Assembly: GCF_016428645.1 (NCBI RefSeq)
Contig: NZ_JAELXW010000025.1
Location: forward strand, 1-43,990
DNA: 43,990 nucleotides
Direction: 5' to 3'
Origin: Glycomyces salinus
GTDB taxonomy: Bacteria; Actinomycetota; Actinomycetes; Mycobacteriales; Micromonosporaceae
Shown: positions 8,701-16,361 of the stretch, one piece after another
Numbering within the stretch: the stretch's first letter is position 1
Layout: every line of letters begins with the position of its first letter
Notes under the pieces: model-generated
Databases searched by the model: none
What the model was told of the DNA's origin: nothing
Seen by the model: only the letters and a program-made list of their open reading frames with translations
Translations under genes and position numbers: made by a program

Positions 8701-9274
8701 ACCCGGTCTCGGCCACCCGCCGCACCCCGTCCCACGCCTCGCGCAGCTCCTCGGGGTTCGCGGCGGGCCGCATGCCGATCCCGCCGCCGCCCCCGGTGGC
8801 CTTGAGCATGACCGGGTAGCCGATGCGGTCGGCCTCGGCCAGGGCCGCTTCGAGGCCCGCGAGCAGGCCGGTGCCGAGCATGAGCGGGACCCCGGCGTCC
8901 TCGGCCGCGGCGCGTGCGGTGTGCTTGGCGCCGAACAGCTCCAGGTGTTCGGGGGAGGGACCGACGAAGGCGAGGCCCGCCGCCTCGACCGCCTCGGCGA
9001 AGGCGGCGTTCTCGGACAGGAAGCCGTAGCCGGGGTGGATCGCCCCGGCCCCGGTCGCGGCGGCGGCCTCGAGGACGGCCTCGGTCCGCAGGTAGGAGTC
9101 GGCCGGCGCGGGGCCGCCGATGCGGACGGCCCGGTCGGCGGCGTCGACGTGGGCCGAGCCTCGGTCGGCGTCGGAGTACACGGCGACGGTCTCCAGGCCC
9201 ATGCGTTTGGCGGTGGCGATCACGCGCACGGCGATCTCGCCGCGGTTGGCCACCAGGAGCGTGCCGAAGGTCAA
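5759..9274 (-). CDS. Biotin-dependent urea/guanidine carboxylase
   Basis: A 1171-residue multidomain enzyme. Residues 1-445 are biotin carboxylase ([36 protein letters not shown]). About 450-740 is the KipA/AHS2 half of the carboxyltransferase ([20 protein letters not shown]). About 760-1000 holds the KipI/AHS1 half and the family block [18 protein letters not shown]. The C-terminal biotinyl domain has EAMKMETP with Lys1134 as the biotin site. It carboxylates urea or guanidine with ATP and bicarbonate. The chosen TTG start (9274) overlaps the UAAP2 stop (TTGA) and begins right at the fold; upstream codons in this frame are shadow. The deiminase genes in the same operon point to guanidine. Residues 318-328 are encoded by strikingly AT-rich codons. 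Confidence 0.93.
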   Translation of the reverse strand: MTFGTLLVANRGEIAVRVIATAKRMGLETVAVYSDADRGSAHVDAADRAVRIGGPAPADSYLRTEAVLEAAAATGAGAIHPGYGFLSENAAFAEAVEAAGLAFVGPSPEHLELFGAKHTARAAAEDAGVPLMLGTGLLAGLEAALAEADRIGYPVMLKATGGGGGIGMRPAANPEELREAWDGVRRVAETGFGHAGLFLERQVRRARHVEAQVFGDGRGEVAVIGDRDCSLQRRNQKVIEEAPAPDLPARLRRSMHEAARRLCASVGYRSAGTVEFLYDTERDEVSFLEVNTRLQVEHPVTEAVFGIDLVEWMIRLAKEDISMMRYLLEPSGHAIQTRLYAEDPSEHHRPSTGIVTHLRLPERIRIDTWIEPGTEIGPHYDPMIAKLIAHGPDRRAAIDSASRALAELEIAGVETNQGQLAAALACEGFTEARHTTATLADVADPRPRIDVLSGGTQTTIQDWPGRVGYWQVGLPPSGPMDDRSFRLGNLALGNPEGAPGLECVAQGPRLRFGAETTVCVTGAPAEVTVDGAPVPQWEAVTVRAGGELSVSAPEETGLRTYVLFRGGLDAPAYLGSAATFTLGQIGGTTGAALRTADVLRPADPVGETEPEWRGRVPESRRPRFSNDWELPVVEGPHAAPDFFTPEDMAEFYSAAWEVHFNSARTGVRLIGPRPRWAREDGGEAGLHPSNIHDNAYAIGAVDFTGDMPVLLGPDGPSLGGFVCPATVVASERWRLGQLRPGDTVRFGRVDDVPAVLAELPAGDDRPEAVYRRSGDDNVLVEYGPHTLDLALRMRVHALAEAVDARLGEDLVDLTPGVRSLQIHFDANRIGQREVVDLLAETEADLPSTAELVVPSREVRLPLSWDDPSTREAIDRYMNGVRDDAPWCPWNIEFIRRMNGLDDVGAVRRIVFDAEYMVLGLGDVYLGAPVATPLDPRHRLVTTKYNPARTWTPQNAVGIGGAYLCVYGMEGPGGYQFVGRTVQVWNTHRQRGAFEAGKPWLLRFFDRIRWYPVSSEELGELRAESAAGRFTPEIVDGEFRYGDYRAFLDREAAGIAAFKSRQSAAFAAERAAWEASGEFDRQQAEPPAAGASAIEAPPGGAVVESPLAAAVWKVAVEPGQDVEAGQTLFVLEAMKMETPVLAPQAGRVLKVLAEAGGQVAPGAALAVLDPPR

Positions 9275-9912
9275 GCCCGCCCACCGCCCTCGGTGGCGCG
9301 GTCCGCCGCGGTCACGACCGCTTTGACCGGTGTGGGGTCGAAGGCGTTGCAGGGGTTGTTGATCTGGGGGCAGTTGGAGATCAGCGCGATCAGGTCCCGC
9401 TCGGCGCGCATGGTCACCTGGAGACCGGGCGCGGAGAGGCCGTCGACGATGCCCAGGCATCCGTCGTCCTCGACCGGCACGTTCATGAACCAGTTGACGT
9501 TGCCGGTCAAGTCGCGTTTGCCCAGGCCCCAGCGGGCTCCTTCGTGGAGGAAGTTCTCGACGCATGCGTGCTGGCCCCAGGCCTGGTGGCCGTAGCGGAG
9601 GGTGTTGGACTCCTTGGAGCAGGCGCCGCCGATGGTGTCGTGGCGGCCGCAGTCGTCGGCGGTGACGGTCGCCATCGGACGGTGCTCGACGTCGCGCAGG
9701 ACCGAGCCGGTGGTCAGGAACAGCGCCCCGGCCGCGGCGACGGTGTTCTGGGCGCTGTAGCGCAGGTCGGTGTCGGCGGCGTCGTAGAGGAGGAAGTCGA
9801 CGGCCTGGTTGCCGCCGAGGTCGACGATCGACAGGAACTGCCCGGCTCGTACGAGGCCGGACCAGGGCGCGCGTGCGGGTACGACGGTTTCGCTGACGGT
9901 CTCGGCGCTCAT
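9271..9912 (-). CDS. cgdB: Urea amidolyase-associated protein 2 (carboxyguanidine deiminase subunit CgdB-type)
   Basis: 213 residues of the DUF1989 family in its UAAP2 form: [24 protein letters not shown], the segment [17 protein letters not shown] with conserved His and Cys, and [23 protein letters not shown] near the C terminus. UAAP1 and UAAP2 homologues are known as the two subunits of carboxyguanidine deiminase, which converts the carboxylase product to allophanate and ammonia. The ATG overlaps the UAAP1 stop and the stop overlaps the TTG of the carboxylase, so all three genes are translationally coupled. The exact substrate here is inferred from this arrangement. Confidence 0.88.
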   Translation of the reverse strand: MSAETVSETVVPARAPWSGLVRAGQFLSIVDLGGNQAVDFLLYDAADTDLRYSAQNTVAAAGALFLTTGSVLRDVEHRPMATVTADDCGRHDTIGGACSKESNTLRYGHQAWGQHACVENFLHEGARWGLGKRDLTGNVNWFMNVPVEDDGCLGIVDGLSAPGLQVTMRAERDLIALISNCPQINNPCNAFDPTPVKAVVTAADRATEGGGRA

Positions 9913-10778
9913 GCTGCGGCTCCCAGGAACTCGGCGGTGTTGGACAGGGCGCGGCGGATCTCCGGTGTGGATTCCCACAGCGGGTCGTCGGGGGCGGTGG
10001 GCCGGTCCTTCCAGGCGAGGACGCGCAGGCTGGAGACCGTGTAGTCCTCCCTCGGATCCAGCGGGTGCGGGGTGTTGGCGAGCATGACCAGCAAAGGGGC
10101 CTCGGCCCGGATGCGGACCCTCGCCCCGGCCCCGGCCCCGCCGGTCCACCGGAGGCGGCCGTCGGGGTCGGCCTTGACGCCCTTGAACAGGCTCACCGTC
10201 GGCGGGAGGTCGCGGGGGGCCAGGTCGTTCTTGGCGGCGGCGAGTTTGAGCAGTTCGCGGGCGGCCGGAGTGGCCGACCAGGGCTCGCCGTCGCCGAAGC
10301 GCTCGCGGTTCTGCTCGGCGGTGGCGGCACCGCAGAAGGTGTCGTGGCGGCCGGACTCGTCGAGGTCGAGACTGGCCAGCGCGCGCCCCTGGTCGCTGAG
10401 GAGGAGCGCCCCGGCGCCGAGGTAGGCGTTCCACTGGACCTTGACGGTGTCGGCCACGCAGAGCCGTTCCCAGGGGCGCCCGGCCCAGAACAGGGCGAGC
10501 TGGGCACAGGACTCGCCTTCGAGGTCGGTCAGTTCGACGACGGCGCCGGGGGCGAGGACCTTGTGCGCGTACCCGCCTCCGGCGACGGTCTCGGCCCAGA
10601 CGAGCCGTTGGCCCTCCGGGTGGTCCGTGGTGTCCGGGAAGGTGTCGGCCGGGACCCAGGACCGGTCGGCGACGGTGGCGGCGGACTCTTGGGCGCGCGC
10701 GTGGTCGCGGGCGGCGTAGGTGGTGGCGGTTGCCGAGTCCTCGGGCGTGTCGGCCTGTGCGCTAGCTGATCCGGTCAC
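9909..10778 (-). CDS. cgdA: Urea amidolyase-associated protein 1 (carboxyguanidine deiminase subunit CgdA-type)
   Basis: 289 residues, DUF1989 family, UAAP1 form. The first 70 residues are a variable polar leader. The conserved core contains [40 protein letters not shown] and [12 protein letters not shown] (His and Cys shared with UAAP2), then [16 protein letters not shown] and [14 protein letters not shown]. The start is GTG at 10778 with a strong GGAGG five bases upstream. It is the first gene of the coupled UAAP1-UAAP2-carboxylase operon. Just upstream, at 10800-10819, lies a near-perfect palindrome also found before the symporter gene at 14281. I find no guanidine-I riboswitch-like leader; the promoter region is short. 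Confidence 0.88.
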   Translation of the reverse strand: MTGSASAQADTPEDSATATTYAARDHARAQESAATVADRSWVPADTFPDTTDHPEGQRLVWAETVAGGGYAHKVLAPGAVVELTDLEGESCAQLALFWAGRPWERLCVADTVKVQWNAYLGAGALLLSDQGRALASLDLDESGRHDTFCGAATAEQNRERFGDGEPWSATPAARELLKLAAAKNDLAPRDLPPTVSLFKGVKADPDGRLRWTGGAGAGARVRIRAEAPLLVMLANTPHPLDPREDYTVSSLRVLAWKDRPTAPDDPLWESTPEIRRALSNTAEFLGAAA

Positions 10779-10799
10779 GTCGACCTCCGCTCGATCGAA

Positions 10800-10819
10800 T
10801 TTCTATCATTTGATAGAAA
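10800..10819. promoter_or_regulatory. Operator O1 of the putative guanidine regulon
   Basis: TTTCTATCATTTGATAGAAA has 9-bp perfect arms around TT. It lies 22 nt upstream of the UAAP1 start and would overlap its promoter. The same motif, TTTCTATC-N4-GATAGAAA, recurs at 14303-14322 (one arm mismatch) and 14338-14357 (two changes), both before the divergently oriented symporter and TetR genes. The shared site ties the three loci together; the TetR protein is the simplest candidate for binding. Confidence 0.65.
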
Positions 10820-10934
10820 CTACCGTCGAAAGCGTTCGGCGGCGTGAATCCCTGGTTTCGGGCCGGTTTCGACCCCGGCCCGCCTTCCGCGGCGCCGTCG
10901 GTGAGCCCCACCCACGCATGAATGTAAAATATTC

Positions 10935-10963
10935 TTGACATGATGTCAGATCTGTTTTACTCT
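10935..10963 (+). promoter_or_regulatory. Sigma70-type promoter with palindrome over the -35 box
   Basis: TTGACA (10935-10940) is followed after 17 bp by TACTCT (10958-10963). A perfect inverted repeat TGACAT-G-ATGTCA (10936-10948) overlaps the -35 box. The start codon at 11005 is 42 nt downstream, with GGAGG at 10990. The palindrome is well placed for repression by the small XRE regulator encoded second in this transcript. Confidence 0.6.
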
Positions 10964-11004
10964 TGGAGCATGAACCAGCTTCGACACACGGAGGTCGCGC
11001 CGTC

Positions 11005-11448
11005 ATGAGCGGTAGTCCCGAATCCCCCGGCGAGCCCGCCCTGCCGTACGGCGAGCGCTACACGTGGGGCTATCTCGCCACGGCGGTCGTGGTGATCTCG
11101 GCATATGTCGTGTACATGCTCGTCCAGTTGGCGGACACACCGGTCGACGAGATCGGCTTCCAGAAGCCGCTGCTCGTCGCCATCGGCGCCTCCATCGTCC
11201 TCAACATGTTCTTCGCCCCGCAGCCCCGCAAGGGCCGGGACCGCCGCGACGAGCGGGACACCCTCATCGCCCGGCACGGCGAGCGCATCGGCTTCATGGT
11301 CTTGGCGATCGCGTTCCTCGGCCCGTTCACCCTGGTGATGTTCGAGGTCTCCTACTTCTGGATCGCCAACGCGATCTATCTTGCCTACTGCCTGTCGGCG
11401 ATAGTCGAGTCCGTGGTCAAGATCGTGGGCTACCGGCGGGGATTCTAA
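11005..11448 (+). CDS. Four-helix membrane protein paired with an XRE regulator
   Basis: 147 residues with about four membrane helices: YLATAVVVISAYVVYMLV, PLLVAIGASIVLNMFF, IGFMVLAIAFLGPFTLVMF and a last one ending in a short basic tail. A conserved cytoplasmic loop RKGRDRRDERDTLIARHGERIG lies in the middle. The arrangement resembles DUF2178-type membrane proteins, which commonly sit before a small XRE regulator as here. The ATG at 11005 is chosen because GGAGG precedes it; the frame opens 14 codons earlier at a TTG lacking an RBS. Function unknown. Confidence 0.75.
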   Translation: MSGSPESPGEPALPYGERYTWGYLATAVVVISAYVVYMLVQLADTPVDEIGFQKPLLVAIGASIVLNMFFAPQPRKGRDRRDERDTLIARHGERIGFMVLAIAFLGPFTLVMFEVSYFWIANAIYLAYCLSAIVESVVKIVGYRRGF

Positions 11449-11470
11449 GGCATCGACGAGGATACATACT

Positions 11471-11698
11471 GTGGCCAAACGGACGAAAGTCACCAACAAC
11501 ATCCGGGCGCTTCGCTTCGCCAACGGCGAGATGACCCAGGCGCAGCTCGCGGACCGCATCGACGTCACCCGCCAGACGGTCATCGCGATCGAGCAGGGCC
11601 GCTACTCCCCCTCGCTGGAGATGGCCTTCCAGATCGCCAGGGTCTTCAAAGTCCCGCTCGACGAGGTCTTCGGATACGACGAGTCTATAGGGGACTGA
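11471..11698 (+). CDS. Small XRE-family (YgzD-like) transcriptional regulator
   Basis: 75 residues, essentially only a Cro/C1 helix-turn-helix: NIRALRFANGEMTQAQLADR, then VTRQTVIAIEQGRYSPSLEMAFQIARVFKVPLDEVF. This is the pattern of the short regulators encoded behind membrane proteins in many Firmicutes and actinomycetes. The start is GTG at 11471, 22 nt after the membrane protein stop, so the two form an operon. It probably represses its own promoter at the TGACAT-G-ATGTCA palindrome. Family certain; target inferred. Confidence 0.88.
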   Translation: MAKRTKVTNNIRALRFANGEMTQAQLADRIDVTRQTVIAIEQGRYSPSLEMAFQIARVFKVPLDEVFGYDESIGD

Positions 11699-11766
11699 CC
11701 AGCGACGAAGCGGCCGTCCGAGGACCGCCGGCCCTTCACCCCCGCATCTGCAACCGAGGAGCCCCC

Positions 11767-12747
11767 ATGAAAGCCATCGTCCAAGACATATACGGACCGC
11801 CCGAAGTGCTGCGGACCGACGAGGTCGACCGCCCGGCGGCCCGCTCCGGTGAAGTCCTCGTCCAGGTCGAGGCGGCCGGGCTCGGCCCCGAGGTCTGGCA
11901 CCTGGTCGCCGGGATGCCGCGCGTCGTCCGGCTCGGCACCGGCCTCGGGCGGCCACGGCACCCGGTCGCCGGCCGCGACCTGGCCGGCCGCGTGGTCGAG
12001 GTCGGCGAGGGCGTCACCGAATTCGGTGTCGGGGACGCCGTGTTCGGGACCGGATGGGGCACCTTCGCCGAATACGCCCGCGCCCCCGTCTCCCGCCTCG
12101 CCCGCAAGCCCGACCGGGTCGGCTTCGCCGCGGCGGGGGCGGCGCCCGTCTCCGGCCTGACGGCCCTCCAGGCGCTGCGGGACAAGGCGAGGATCGGCCC
12201 CGGCGACCGCGTCGCCGTCATCGGCGCCGGAGGCGGCGTGGGCACCTTCGCCGTCCAGATCGCGAAGATCATGGGCGCCGAGGTCACCGGCGTGTGCGGC
12301 ACGGATAAGACCGATCTGGTCCGATCCCTGGGCGCCGACCACGTCGTCGACTACCCGCGCGAGGACTTCACCGCCACCCCCGACCCGTACGACGCCATCG
12401 TCGACACCGCCGGGCACCGGTCGGTGCGGGCGCTGCGCAGGGCCCTCGCGCCGCGGGGAACCCTGGTCATCGTCGGGTCGGAGACCGGCGGCCAGTGGCT
12501 CGGCGGCCTCCAGCGGTCCATGGGCTCCGCGCTGCTCGCGCCGCTCACCGGTCACCGGATGCCGCTGTTCCTCTCCACGGAGGAGCGGGCCGACCTCGAG
12601 GCGCTGGCGGAATACATGGCCGACGGCCGGCTCTCGCCGGTCATCGGCCGGTCCTACCCGCTCGAAGAGGTGCCCGAGGCGCTGCGGCGCTGGGCCGAGG
12701 GGCACGCCCGCGGCAAGACCGTCATCACGATCGGGACCGGCGAGTGA
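11767..12747 (+). CDS. NAD(P)-dependent MDR oxidoreductase (zinc-free)
   Basis: 326 residues, medium-chain dehydrogenase/reductase fold. The N-terminal GroES-like half has AGLGPEVWHLVAGMP and HPVAGRDLAGRVVEVGEGV. The cofactor motif VAVIGAGGGVGTFAVQIAKIMGAE is near residue 155. Zinc-ligand cysteines are lacking, so quinone or enone reduction is more likely than alcohol oxidation. The start is ATG with AGGAG six bases upstream. It lies 68 nt after the XRE gene, probably in the same transcript, and ends only 13 nt from the convergent symporter gene with no room for a separate terminator. Substrate unknown. Confidence 0.85.
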   Translation: MKAIVQDIYGPPEVLRTDEVDRPAARSGEVLVQVEAAGLGPEVWHLVAGMPRVVRLGTGLGRPRHPVAGRDLAGRVVEVGEGVTEFGVGDAVFGTGWGTFAEYARAPVSRLARKPDRVGFAAAGAAPVSGLTALQALRDKARIGPGDRVAVIGAGGGVGTFAVQIAKIMGAEVTGVCGTDKTDLVRSLGADHVVDYPREDFTATPDPYDAIVDTAGHRSVRALRRALAPRGTLVIVGSETGGQWLGGLQRSMGSALLAPLTGHRMPLFLSTEERADLEALAEYMADGRLSPVIGRSYPLEEVPEALRRWAEGHARGKTVITIGTGE

Positions 12748-12760
12748 GCGCGGGCCCGAG

Positions 12761-14281
12761 TCAGTCCTCGGCGCCGACCGCGACCCGCTCCGACTCAGCG
12801 GCAGCCGGTACCGGCGCCTGTGCGGCGGCCCTGGCCGGGCGGAGCGCGGCGGTGACCGCGTAGGCGACCAGTCCGGCGGCGACGGCGATGAAGGTCGGCC
12901 ACCCGTCGAAGGCGGCCGTGACGGTGTCGTTGTCGAGGTAGAGCAGGTCGTTGGGCGCGCCGTAGATCGTCGGGGTCACCGCGAACAGGGCCAGTCGCAT
13001 CCCGGTGCCGACCGCCATCGCCACGGCGGCGGCGTGGGCGCCGCCGCGCTTCCACCAGTGGCCGAGGATGAACGGCACCGCCAGCCCCGCGAGCATGAGG
13101 TCGAAGGCGAGCGTCAGCAGGATGCCGGTCTGCGGGACCCGCACGGCCATCAGGATCGACAGGAGCACGATCGGGAACATGGCCCAGCGGCTCGCCCGCA
13201 GGAGTGGATCGCGGCCGGCGCCGAAGATCCGCAAGCCCGGCAGCTTGCCGTCCTCGGTGTTCTTGATCCCGGCGATGTTGCGGGCCACCACCGCCCCGGT
13301 GCCGAGGATGGCGCCGTTGGCCGTTGAGCAGGAGGCGGCCACGATCGCGGCCAGGACCGCCATCGCCAGCGCGGTCGGGGCGTGCTCGTCGAGCAGGGTG
13401 AACAGGACCGCTTCGCCGCCGCCTTCGGCCCCGACGATGTCGACCGCCGACAGGGCGACGTAGGTGAAGGGGATGCCGACCAAGAGGGTCCCGGCGGCGC
13501 CGAGGAAACAGGCGCGGCGGGCCGTGTTCGGGTTCTTGGCCGCGAAGATGCGCTGCATGAAGTCGATGGCGACGATGTCGCCGACGCCGAGGGCGATGAG
13601 GGCGGCCCAGTTGATCGGCCCGCCTCCGGCGGTGGTGGTGAGCTGGTCGAGGTCGAAGGCGCCCATGCCCTCGGGCACGGAGATGCCGTGGGTGGCGGCG
13701 ACCCAGATGAACAGGGCGGCGGTGGCGACCAGGGTGATGGCCATCTGGGCGGCGGCGGTGTAGGCGTCGGCGAACATGCCGCCGGCGACGGTGTAGGTGA
13801 GGACGACGGCCACGATGAGGAGGACTCCTATCGTGTAGTCGATGCCGAGGAAGTGCTCGAACAGGAAGCCTCCGGCCACTAGGTTGCCGGCCAGGAGGAC
13901 AACGTAGGCGATGACCATCAGGACCGAGGAGGCGACCTCGATCGGGCGGCCGTAGCGGCGGGCGTACCAGTCGGGCAGGGTCAGCAGCTTGGCGGCGTTC
14001 ATCGGGCGGGCGAAGAAGATGCCGGTGAGCACCAGGCACAGGGCGAGGCCGATGGGCAGGCTGGCCCCGGCCCAGAAGCCGAAGCCGTAGGCGAGGTCGG
14101 TATTGCCGAGGGTGGCGTTGGAGTCGACGGCCTGGGCCATGAGCCCGGCGGCGACGAGCGGCAGGCCGAGGGTGCGGCCCGCGACGAGGTAGCGTCCGGA
14201 GTCGCCGTCGACCTTGCGGGAGACCGCCAGTCCGATGGCCAGGACGATGAGGATCGAGAGTCCCACACCGAGGAGTATCAT
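12761..14281 (-). CDS. Sodium:solute symporter (SSS family), possible guanidine/urea-type uptake
   Basis: 506 residues with about 13 membrane helices, typical for the SSS family. Conserved parts include SGRYLVAGRTLGLPLVAAGLMA near the N terminus, TLGNTDLAYGFGFWAGASLPIG, PDWYARRYGRPIEVASS and the TYTVAGGMFADAYTAAAQM segment. Characterised SSS members include DUR3-type urea transporters as well as proline, sugar and carboxylate carriers. The substrate cannot be read from sequence, but the two operators before this gene match the one before the deiminase/carboxylase operon, which suggests guanidine, urea or a related nitrogen compound. GGAAGG lies six bases before the ATG. Confidence 0.85.
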   Translation of the reverse strand: MILLGVGLSILIVLAIGLAVSRKVDGDSGRYLVAGRTLGLPLVAAGLMAQAVDSNATLGNTDLAYGFGFWAGASLPIGLALCLVLTGIFFARPMNAAKLLTLPDWYARRYGRPIEVASSVLMVIAYVVLLAGNLVAGGFLFEHFLGIDYTIGVLLIVAVVLTYTVAGGMFADAYTAAAQMAITLVATAALFIWVAATHGISVPEGMGAFDLDQLTTTAGGGPINWAALIALGVGDIVAIDFMQRIFAAKNPNTARRACFLGAAGTLLVGIPFTYVALSAVDIVGAEGGGEAVLFTLLDEHAPTALAMAVLAAIVAASCSTANGAILGTGAVVARNIAGIKNTEDGKLPGLRIFGAGRDPLLRASRWAMFPIVLLSILMAVRVPQTGILLTLAFDLMLAGLAVPFILGHWWKRGGAHAAAVAMAVGTGMRLALFAVTPTIYGAPNDLLYLDNDTVTAAFDGWPTFIAVAAGLVAYAVTAALRPARAAAQAPVPAAAESERVAVGAED

Positions 14282-14301
14282 CTGGAACCTTCCGGGAGCT
14301 G

Positions 14302-14323
14302 ATTTCTATCGAATGACAGAAAT
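14302..14323. promoter_or_regulatory. Operator O2 before the symporter gene
   Basis: TTTCTATC-GAAT-GACAGAAA (14303-14322) is an inverted repeat with one mismatched pair, extended by A and T at the ends. It lies 22 nt upstream of the symporter ATG, the same distance as O1 from UAAP1. It matches O1 in the left arm and all but one base of the right arm. Confidence 0.65.
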
Positions 14324-14337
14324 TAACCTTCCGAGAG

Positions 14338-14357
14338 TTTCGATCGATCGATAGAAT
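14338..14357. promoter_or_regulatory. Operator O3 in the symporter/TetR intergenic region
   Basis: TTTCGATC-GATC-GATAGAAT fits the same 8-4-8 design as O1 and O2 with one change in each arm. O2 and O3 are 35 bp apart centre to centre, so two dimers could bind the same promoter region. It faces the divergent TetR gene, which may therefore be autoregulated. Confidence 0.55.
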
Positions 14358-14363
14358 TTATTT

Positions 14364-14377
14364 CGTTCATATGAACG
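14364..14377. promoter_or_regulatory. Perfect 14-bp palindrome, second operator type
   Basis: CGTTCAT|ATGAACG is a perfect palindrome of the kind TetR-family dimers bind. It differs in sequence from O1-O3 and sits between O3 and the TetR gene start (14488). A TAGAAT hexamer at 14444-14449 is a plausible -10 box for the TetR gene further downstream. Confidence 0.5.
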
Positions 14378-14487
14378 TCTCCGCACGGCCGAAACCGATC
14401 GGTACGGGCCGTCTCCGAGCCGTCCCGATTCCCCGCGCTGCATTAGAATTGGCCGCGCACCGCGACAGGAAGGCGTGACCGGACCCG

Positions 14488-15309
14488 ATGGCAGCCAAGG
14501 AGCGCATGATCGAACACCCCCGCAGGGCGAGGCCCGCCGCGACGGCGGACGAGCCCGAGCCCGGGGAGGCGGCACCGGTCCGCCGCCGGGTCGGTCGACC
14601 GCGCGCCGCGCCGGCCGACGGCGAAGGGGAGCCGCGCGAGCAGCTTTTGGCCGCGGCCGCCGAACTGTTCACCGCCCAGGGCTACACCGCCACCTCGACC
14701 CGGGCCATCGCCGCGCGGGCGGGCATGCGCCAGGCGAGCATGTACTATCACTTCTCGTCCAAAGAGGAGCTGCTGCGCACGCTGCTGGAGACCACGGTCG
14801 CCCCCTCCCTCGAATTCGCCGAGTGGGCCCTGACCGAGCGCAGGGCGATGGCCGAGGCCCGGCTGTGGGCCCTGGTCCGCATCGACGCCGCGCAGTTGGC
14901 GGGGGCCGAGCACAATCTCGGCGCTCTCTACCTGCTGCCGGAGGTGCGCCGGGACGAGTTCGCCTCCTTCCGCGACATGCGGCGGCGCTTGCGGGAGACC
15001 TACCGGGAGCTGCTGTCGCTGACCGCGATCGGCGCCCAGTGCTCCCCCGACGACCTCAATCAGCGCTCGCGGCTGATCTTCGGCCTGGTCGAGGGCGTCA
15101 TCCTGGCCCGCCAGGACCGGGCCGTGGTCTCCGACCCGGTGTGCTTCTCGGTCGACGTCGCCGACGGGGCCATGCGCCTGGCCGAGGCCGGCGACATCAC
15201 CGGGGCCCGCGAGCAGGGCAAGCGGCTGTGCGCCGAGTGGCTGGGCCGCTCGGCGCGCTACGGCGGGCCGCAAGGGCGCGCCTCGGCCGCCCCCCCGAGG
15301 GGGCGTTGA
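14488..15309 (+). CDS. TetR-family regulator of the nitrogen block
   Basis: 273 residues. The first 50 are a low-complexity charged extension, unusual for the family. The DNA-binding domain is [20 protein letters not shown], then [31 protein letters not shown], a textbook TetR helix-turn-helix. The C-terminal ligand domain is not recognisable by eye. It is divergent from the symporter gene, with O2, O3 and another palindrome in between, and is the natural candidate for repressing both the symporter and the deiminase/carboxylase operon. Start: ATG at 14488; a later ATG at 14506 would trim six residues. Regulator family certain; regulon inferred. Confidence 0.88.
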   Translation: MAAKERMIEHPRRARPAATADEPEPGEAAPVRRRVGRPRAAPADGEGEPREQLLAAAAELFTAQGYTATSTRAIAARAGMRQASMYYHFSSKEELLRTLLETTVAPSLEFAEWALTERRAMAEARLWALVRIDAAQLAGAEHNLGALYLLPEVRRDEFASFRDMRRRLRETYRELLSLTAIGAQCSPDDLNQRSRLIFGLVEGVILARQDRAVVSDPVCFSVDVADGAMRLAEAGDITGAREQGKRLCAEWLGRSARYGGPQGRASAAPPRGR

Positions 15310-15310
15310 G

Positions 15311-16300
15311 TTGGCACGGACCGCGCTGATCACGGGCATCACCGGCCAGGACGGCTCGTACCTGGCCGAGCTGCTGCTGGCCAAGGGCTACGAGGTGCAC
15401 GGGATCGTCCGGCACACCTCGTCGCTGATCGCCAACACCACGCGCCTCGACGACGTCTACCAGGACCCGCACGAGTCGGGACGCCGCCTCTTCCTGCACA
15501 AGGGCGACGTGACCGACGCCGGGCTGCTGGTCAACCTCATCCGCGACATCCGGCCCGACGAGATCTACAACCTGGCCGCCCAGAGCCACGTGCGCGTCAG
15601 CTTCGACCTGCCCGACTACACCGCCAACGTCGCCGCCCTCGGCGCGATCCGACTGCTGGAGGCGGTCCGGGCCTCGGGGATCGACACCCGCTACTACCAG
15701 GCTTCCACTTCGGAGATGTTCGGGCTGACCGCGCCGCCGCAGAACGAGGCCGCGCCGTTCCATCCCCGCAGCCCCTACGGGACGGCCAAGCTGTACGCGC
15801 ACTGGTCGACGGTCAACTACCGGGAGTCCTACGGGATGTTCGCCGTCAGCGGCATCGCGTTCAACCACGAGAGCCCGCGACGCGGCGAGACGTTCGTGAC
15901 CCGCAAGATCACGCGGGCCGTCGCCCGGATCGCGGCCGGGATCGAGAAGAAGGTCTACCTGGGCAACCTCGACGCCGTGCGCGACTGGGGCTACGCGCCC
16001 GAGTACGTCGAGGCGATGTGGCGGATGCTCCAGGGCGCCGAACCGGTCGACTACGTGATCGCCACCGGCCGGGCCGCGACCGTCCGCGAGTTCGCCGAGG
16101 CCGCGTTCTCCCACGCCGGGCTCGACTGGCGCGACCACGTCGAACACGACGAGCGCTACGAGCGGCCCGCCGAGGTGCCCGTGCTGATCGGCGACCCGAC
16201 CGAGATCGAGCGCCGGATCGGCTGGAGGGCCGAGGTGCACTGGGATGAACTGGCGCGCGTCATGGTCGACGCCGACCGCGAGGCGCTGCGGGCGCCGTAG
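15311..16300 (+). CDS. gmd: GDP-mannose 4,6-dehydratase
   Basis: 329 residues, extended SDR family. The Rossmann motif is [19 protein letters not shown], followed by the Gmd marker [20 protein letters not shown]. The active site is visible as STSEMFG (Thr/Ser and Glu) and Tyr-x-x-x-Lys in [12 protein letters not shown], and [19 protein letters not shown] is also typical. It makes GDP-4-keto-6-deoxymannose, precursor of GDP-fucose, GDP-rhamnose or GDP-perosamine. The TTG start follows the TetR stop by one base, implying translational coupling. No partner reductase, epimerase or glycosyltransferase is nearby, so the final sugar cannot be named. Confidence 0.92.
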   Translation: MARTALITGITGQDGSYLAELLLAKGYEVHGIVRHTSSLIANTTRLDDVYQDPHESGRRLFLHKGDVTDAGLLVNLIRDIRPDEIYNLAAQSHVRVSFDLPDYTANVAALGAIRLLEAVRASGIDTRYYQASTSEMFGLTAPPQNEAAPFHPRSPYGTAKLYAHWSTVNYRESYGMFAVSGIAFNHESPRRGETFVTRKITRAVARIAAGIEKKVYLGNLDAVRDWGYAPEYVEAMWRMLQGAEPVDYVIATGRAATVREFAEAAFSHAGLDWRDHVEHDERYERPAEVPVLIGDPTEIERRIGWRAEVHWDELARVMVDADREALRAP

Positions 16301-16361
16301 CGCGTCTCCGAACGGCGGTGATCGGGTTCGCGCCCGCGGGCGGCTGGCTACCATCGCGGGC

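Noticed and set aside
5759-9274. Pyruvate, acetyl-CoA or propionyl-CoA carboxylase
   Set aside because: KipA/KipI-type carboxyltransferase halves and the KYNPARTWT block are specific to urea/guanidine carboxylases.
9275-9565. Extending the carboxylase to an upstream start
   Set aside because: The added residues are an out-of-frame reading of UAAP2; the TTG overlapping the UAAP2 stop starts right at the biotin carboxylase fold.
10779-11004. Guanidine-I (ykkC) riboswitch before the UAAP1 operon
   Set aside because: The start codon is only about 20 nt from the operator/promoter; I see no ykkC-like helices or conserved ACGR-type core on the minus strand.
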